A program made the position numbers and the translations under genes. A DNA stretch of 64,000 bases from Streptomyces sp. NBC_01439 (GTDB taxonomy: Bacteria > Actinomycetota > Actinomycetes > Streptomycetales > Streptomycetaceae). The DNA lies in assembly GCF_036227605.1 (NCBI RefSeq), contig NZ_CP109487.1, positions 2,108,001 to 2,172,000 of the forward strand, in the 5' to 3' direction. Shown in pieces: positions 61,927 through 64,000 of this stretch (positions are counted from its first letter, which is position 1; each line of letters starts with the position of its first letter). The notes under the pieces were generated by a model. The model worked only from the letters and a program-made list of their open reading frames with translations. It was not told the origin of the DNA and made no database searches.

Positions 61927-62345
61927 ATGACCACGACACCGTCGCACAGCAGCCACCTGACCCGTATCGCCGCACCGGAAGGGGTCGCCGCGAGCCCCCA
62001 CTACAGCCACGTCGCGTGGGGCACGGGGCGTCTCGTCGCCGTGTCCGGACAGTGCGCGCTCGACGAGCGGGGCGAGGTCGTGGGCGAGGGGGTCCGGCCG
62101 CCCAGGCCCGGCAGGTGTTCGAGAACCTGCGCCGTTGCCTGGCGGCGGCCGGGGCGACCTTCGAAGACGTCGTGAAGCTCACCTACTTCGTGACGGACGT
62201 CGCCCACCTCCCGGCGGTGCGGGAGGCCCGTGACGCGGTGATCCCGGCCGACCGGCTCCCGGCCTCCTCGGCGGTGCAGGTCTCCGCGCTGTTCCGGCCC
62301 GAACTCCTGGTCGAGATAGAGGCCTTCGCGGTCATCGCCGCATAG
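61927..62345 (+). pseudogene. RidA-family enamine/imine deaminase, frameshifted
   Basis: RidA proteins (about 130 residues) hydrolyse reactive enamines. The first half from ATG 61927 reads TRIAAPEGVAASPHYSHVAWGTGRLVAVSGQCALDERGEVVGEG, and the second half in another frame reads AAQARQVFENLRRCLAAAGATFEDVVKLTYFVTDVAHLP...DRLPASSAVQVSALFRPELLVEIEAFAVIA. The switch is at about 62092, where one base seems missing in GAGGGGGTCCGG (an A after GGGG would restore GDPAAQ). Both halves carry good RidA motifs, so the break is recent or is a sequencing error. Confidence 0.8.
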
Positions 62346-62400
62346 CGGGCCGCGATCCCCGGCCCGCGCGCCTCAGCCAGCGCGCCTCAGCCCGCGCGCC

Positions 62401-62952
62401 TCACCCCAGGTTGCGGAGCGCGGCCGTCGCCGCCACCGCCAGCCGGGGGTGGGACTGGGCGCGGGTGAGGAGTTCGCGCGCGCGGGGGTCGGCGAGCGCG
62501 CCGAGGCCCTCGATGCAGGCCAGGGCCACCCGCCAGTACGGGTCGTGCGGGTGCAGCAGCCGCGACAGGGTGGCCATCAGGGCCGGTACGGACTCGGGGG
62601 CGCGCAAGGCGGTGAGCAGCCGCACGGGCTGCAGGGCGTAGGCCGTGCGCAGGCCGTTGGTGGCGAGGGCGGCTGCCGCGCGGGCGGTGCGCGGGTCGTC
62701 CAGGACGGCCAGCGCCTCGGCGGCGGCCGCGCAGCGGGCGGGGTCCCGGTGGTTGAGGAGCAGGACGAGGGATTCGAAGGCGCGGCGGTCTCCCGCGAGG
62801 CCCAGCCGGTACGCGGCCAGTTCGCGGGCCCACAGGGGCAGCCCGGCCGACGTCAGGGAGGCGGCGAGACCGTCGGGGGCGGCCGAGAGCAACACCTCGT
62901 ACTCGGGTGACGGTCCCGCCTCGGCCCGCAGGCGCTCCAGCACGTCGTTCAC
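62401..62952 (-). CDS. HEAT-repeat protein
   Basis: The 183-residue alpha-helical protein has repeats of about 30-35 residues with alternating hydrophobic helices (WARELAAYRLGLAGDRRAFESLVLLL, AAAALATNGLRTAYALQPVRLLTAL, VPALMATLSRLLHPHDPYWRVALACIEGLGAL), as in PBS-lyase/HEAT proteins. It should be a scaffold or partner-binding protein. In many Streptomyces genomes a similar gene sits beside 3-hydroxybutyryl-CoA dehydrogenase and is sometimes misnamed adenylosuccinate lyase, from memory; that gene follows divergently here. GTG 62952 has AAGGTGGCC before it. Confidence 0.75.
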   Translation of the reverse strand: MNDVLERLRAEAGPSPEYEVLLSAAPDGLAASLTSAGLPLWARELAAYRLGLAGDRRAFESLVLLLNHRDPARCAAAAEALAVLDDPRTARAAAALATNGLRTAYALQPVRLLTALRAPESVPALMATLSRLLHPHDPYWRVALACIEGLGALADPRARELLTRAQSHPRLAVAATAALRNLG

Positions 62953-63015
62953 CCGGCCACCTTAGGGGGACACAGCGGTCGCCGCGCCGGGTTTCGGGAC
63001 ATCGGAGACAGCCCG

Positions 63016-63043
63016 TTGATCGATGATCGATGATCGGTACATT
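63016..63043 (+). promoter_or_regulatory. promoter before the hydroxyacyl-CoA dehydrogenase
   Basis: TTGATC (63016-63021) and TACATT (63038-63043) are spaced by 16 bases. The spacer is made of GATGATC repeats that form overlapping palindromes (ATCGAT, GATC), so it could also be an operator. The ATG is at 63347, so there would be a leader of about 300 bases, in which I see no gene. An alternative promoter closer to the gene is possible. Confidence 0.4.
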
Positions 63044-63346
63044 TGGGCGGTACAGGTCACATCTCCGCGCTCTGGCGGACCAGTTACCGGCGGGTTACTG
63101 TCGTTGCAACACGTACGAGGGCGGCCTGGTGACGCAGCCGCCTCGTGCCGGTCGGTTCGTTTCTCCACGGTGTGACCCCGGGACAGGGTTCCGCCGTTTC
63201 CGCCCCGGGGACCCGTTCTCCGCGGGCACCTCTCTTCGGGCCCGCTCACCCCGGTCCCTTCACCGCACGGCTCTTCCGTACGGCATCCGCGCGCGCCGTG
63301 CGCCGCGCGCCCCCCAGTCGTCACCCTCATCCACTGGAGTCCCTCG
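63044..63346. other. 303 bp leader without a gene
   Basis: Between the promoter-like pair and the dehydrogenase ATG no start, family match or strong hairpin stands out; GC-rich shadow frames are present but not convincing. Confidence 0.4.
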
Positions 63347-64000
63347 ATGGACCGTCAGTCCAGTCAGCCCACCCTCCAGACCATCGCCGTCGTCGGCCTC
63401 GGCACGATGGGCACCGGCATCGCCGAGGTCCTCGCCCGGGCCGGCCGCGAGGTCATCGGCATCGACATCAGCGAGGCCGCCGCTCAGCGGGCCCAGGCCG
63501 CACTCGCCGCGGCCACCGCCCGCTCCGTCGCCCGGGAGCGGCTCACCGAGCAGGAGCGCGGAGACGTGCTCGCCCGCTTCCGCACCTTCACCGATCTGGG
63601 CGCCGCCGCCGAGGCCGATCTGGTCATCGAGGTCGTCCCCGAGTCGTACGAGATCAAGCAGCAGGTGTTCCGCGAACTCGACGCGATCGTGCGGCCCGAC
63701 ACCATCTTGGCCACCGGCACCAACGCCCTGTCGGTGACGCGCATGGCCGCCGAGTCCCTGCGCCCCGAGCGCGTGCTGGGCCTGCACTTCTTCAACCCGG
63801 CCCCGGCGATGAAGCTGGTCGAGATCGTCTCTTGCGTTCTGACCGCCCCGCCGGCCGTCGAGGCGGTCACCGAACTGGCCCGCGAGCTCGGCAAGGAGCC
63901 GGTTCCGGTCGGCGACCGGCCCGGCTTCGTCGCCGACGGCCTGCTGTTCGGCTACCTCAACCAGGCCGCCGCCATGTACGAGGCGCGGTACGCCTCCCGC
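63347..64000 (+). CDS. 3-hydroxyacyl-CoA (3-hydroxybutyryl-CoA) dehydrogenase, 3' end outside window
   Basis: The first 218 residues are visible. The NAD site IAVVGLGTMGTGIAEVLARAG lies near residue 14, followed by DISEAAAQRAQAAL, VIEVVPESYEIKQQVF, ATGTNALSVT, VLGLHFFNPAPAMKLVEIV, and PVPVGDRPGFVADGLLFGYLNQA. These are 3-hydroxyacyl-CoA dehydrogenase motifs, used in beta-oxidation and in reductive butanoyl-CoA formation. In Streptomyces such genes feed the ethylmalonyl/butyryl-CoA route; that use is inferred from family knowledge. The ATG 63347 has TGGAG upstream. One usual residue differs: TNALSVT stands in place of TSSLSI. Confidence 0.9.
   Translation, partial: MDRQSSQPTLQTIAVVGLGTMGTGIAEVLARAGREVIGIDISEAAAQRAQAALAAATARSVARERLTEQERGDVLARFRTFTDLGAAAEADLVIEVVPESYEIKQQVFRELDAIVRPDTILATGTNALSVTRMAAESLRPERVLGLHFFNPAPAMKLVEIVSCVLTAPPAVEAVTELARELGKEPVPVGDRPGFVADGLLFGYLNQAAAMYEARYASR

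Overview
The window is a piece of a high-GC actinobacterial chromosome, almost certainly Streptomyces. GC is very high, GTG starts and ATGA/GTGA overlaps are common, and TTA codons are nearly absent. A HrdB-type principal sigma factor with a lysine/alanine-rich N-terminal region is present, with a mycosin-like subtilase, a LppU/SCO3897-like protein and an Rv2578c-type radical SAM protein. Most of it reads as ordinary chromosomal housekeeping and metabolism rather than a mobile island.

Layout. 1-5 kb: the end of an IclR-type regulator, a tRNA-Leu(GAG) with a strong hairpin behind it, LtrA, a stand-alone KAS III and FdhD. 5-8 kb: a small ferredoxin, a bile-acid/Na+ symporter-type protein and a divergent LysR regulator. 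8.3-15.1 kb: a carboxylate-uptake unit made of an acyl-CoA ligase, a lipoprotein binding protein, a three-domain fusion (LivH-LivM-LivF) and a LivG ATPase with a TTA codon. 15-24 kb: an aldo/keto reductase, a methyltransferase, a pterin dehydratase, a Tat-exported FAD oxidoreductase, an XRE/MmyB-like regulator, a mycosin, a truncated EVE-domain gene and an FAD monooxygenase. 24.4-28 kb: folD behind a ZTP (pfl) riboswitch, and hrdB behind a sigma-R type promoter. 28-33 kb: a DUF2201/VWA metallopeptidase with its MoxR ATPase, SRPBCC and APC permease genes. 33-47 kb: a membrane phosphodiesterase, a resolvase-like small protein, metallo-beta-lactamase-fold proteins, a DedA protein, an NHL propeller, a MarR gene behind a MerR/SoxR-type promoter, and an aminotransferase-like and an arginase-like protein that both lack expected active-site residues. 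47-51.7 kb: an Rhs polymorphic-toxin locus. 53-57.4 kb: a peptide-catabolism set (S9, M20, M55 hydrolases). 57.7-64 kb: SRPBCC, a radical SAM protein with an SOS box, a secreted peptidase, a frameshifted RidA, a HEAT protein and the start of a 3-hydroxyacyl-CoA dehydrogenase.

The most notable region is the Rhs locus (47.2-51.7 kb, minus strand). Its Rhs core is broken by a 5' truncation that joins it to a SseB-like gene, by an in-frame TAG and by a frameshift. The last ~460 codons, carrying the toxin tip, are open and are followed within 5 bases by two tandem, mosaic paralogues that look like immunity genes. This is the arrangement expected of an orphan toxin tip kept with duplicated immunity. 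Other signals worth following are the Liv fusion, whose linker appears to be a read-through intergenic repeat, and four recognisable regulatory sites: ZTP riboswitch, sigma-R promoter, LexA box and MerR-type 19-bp-spacer promoter.

All functional calls come from reading the sequence and recalling families; no database search was run.
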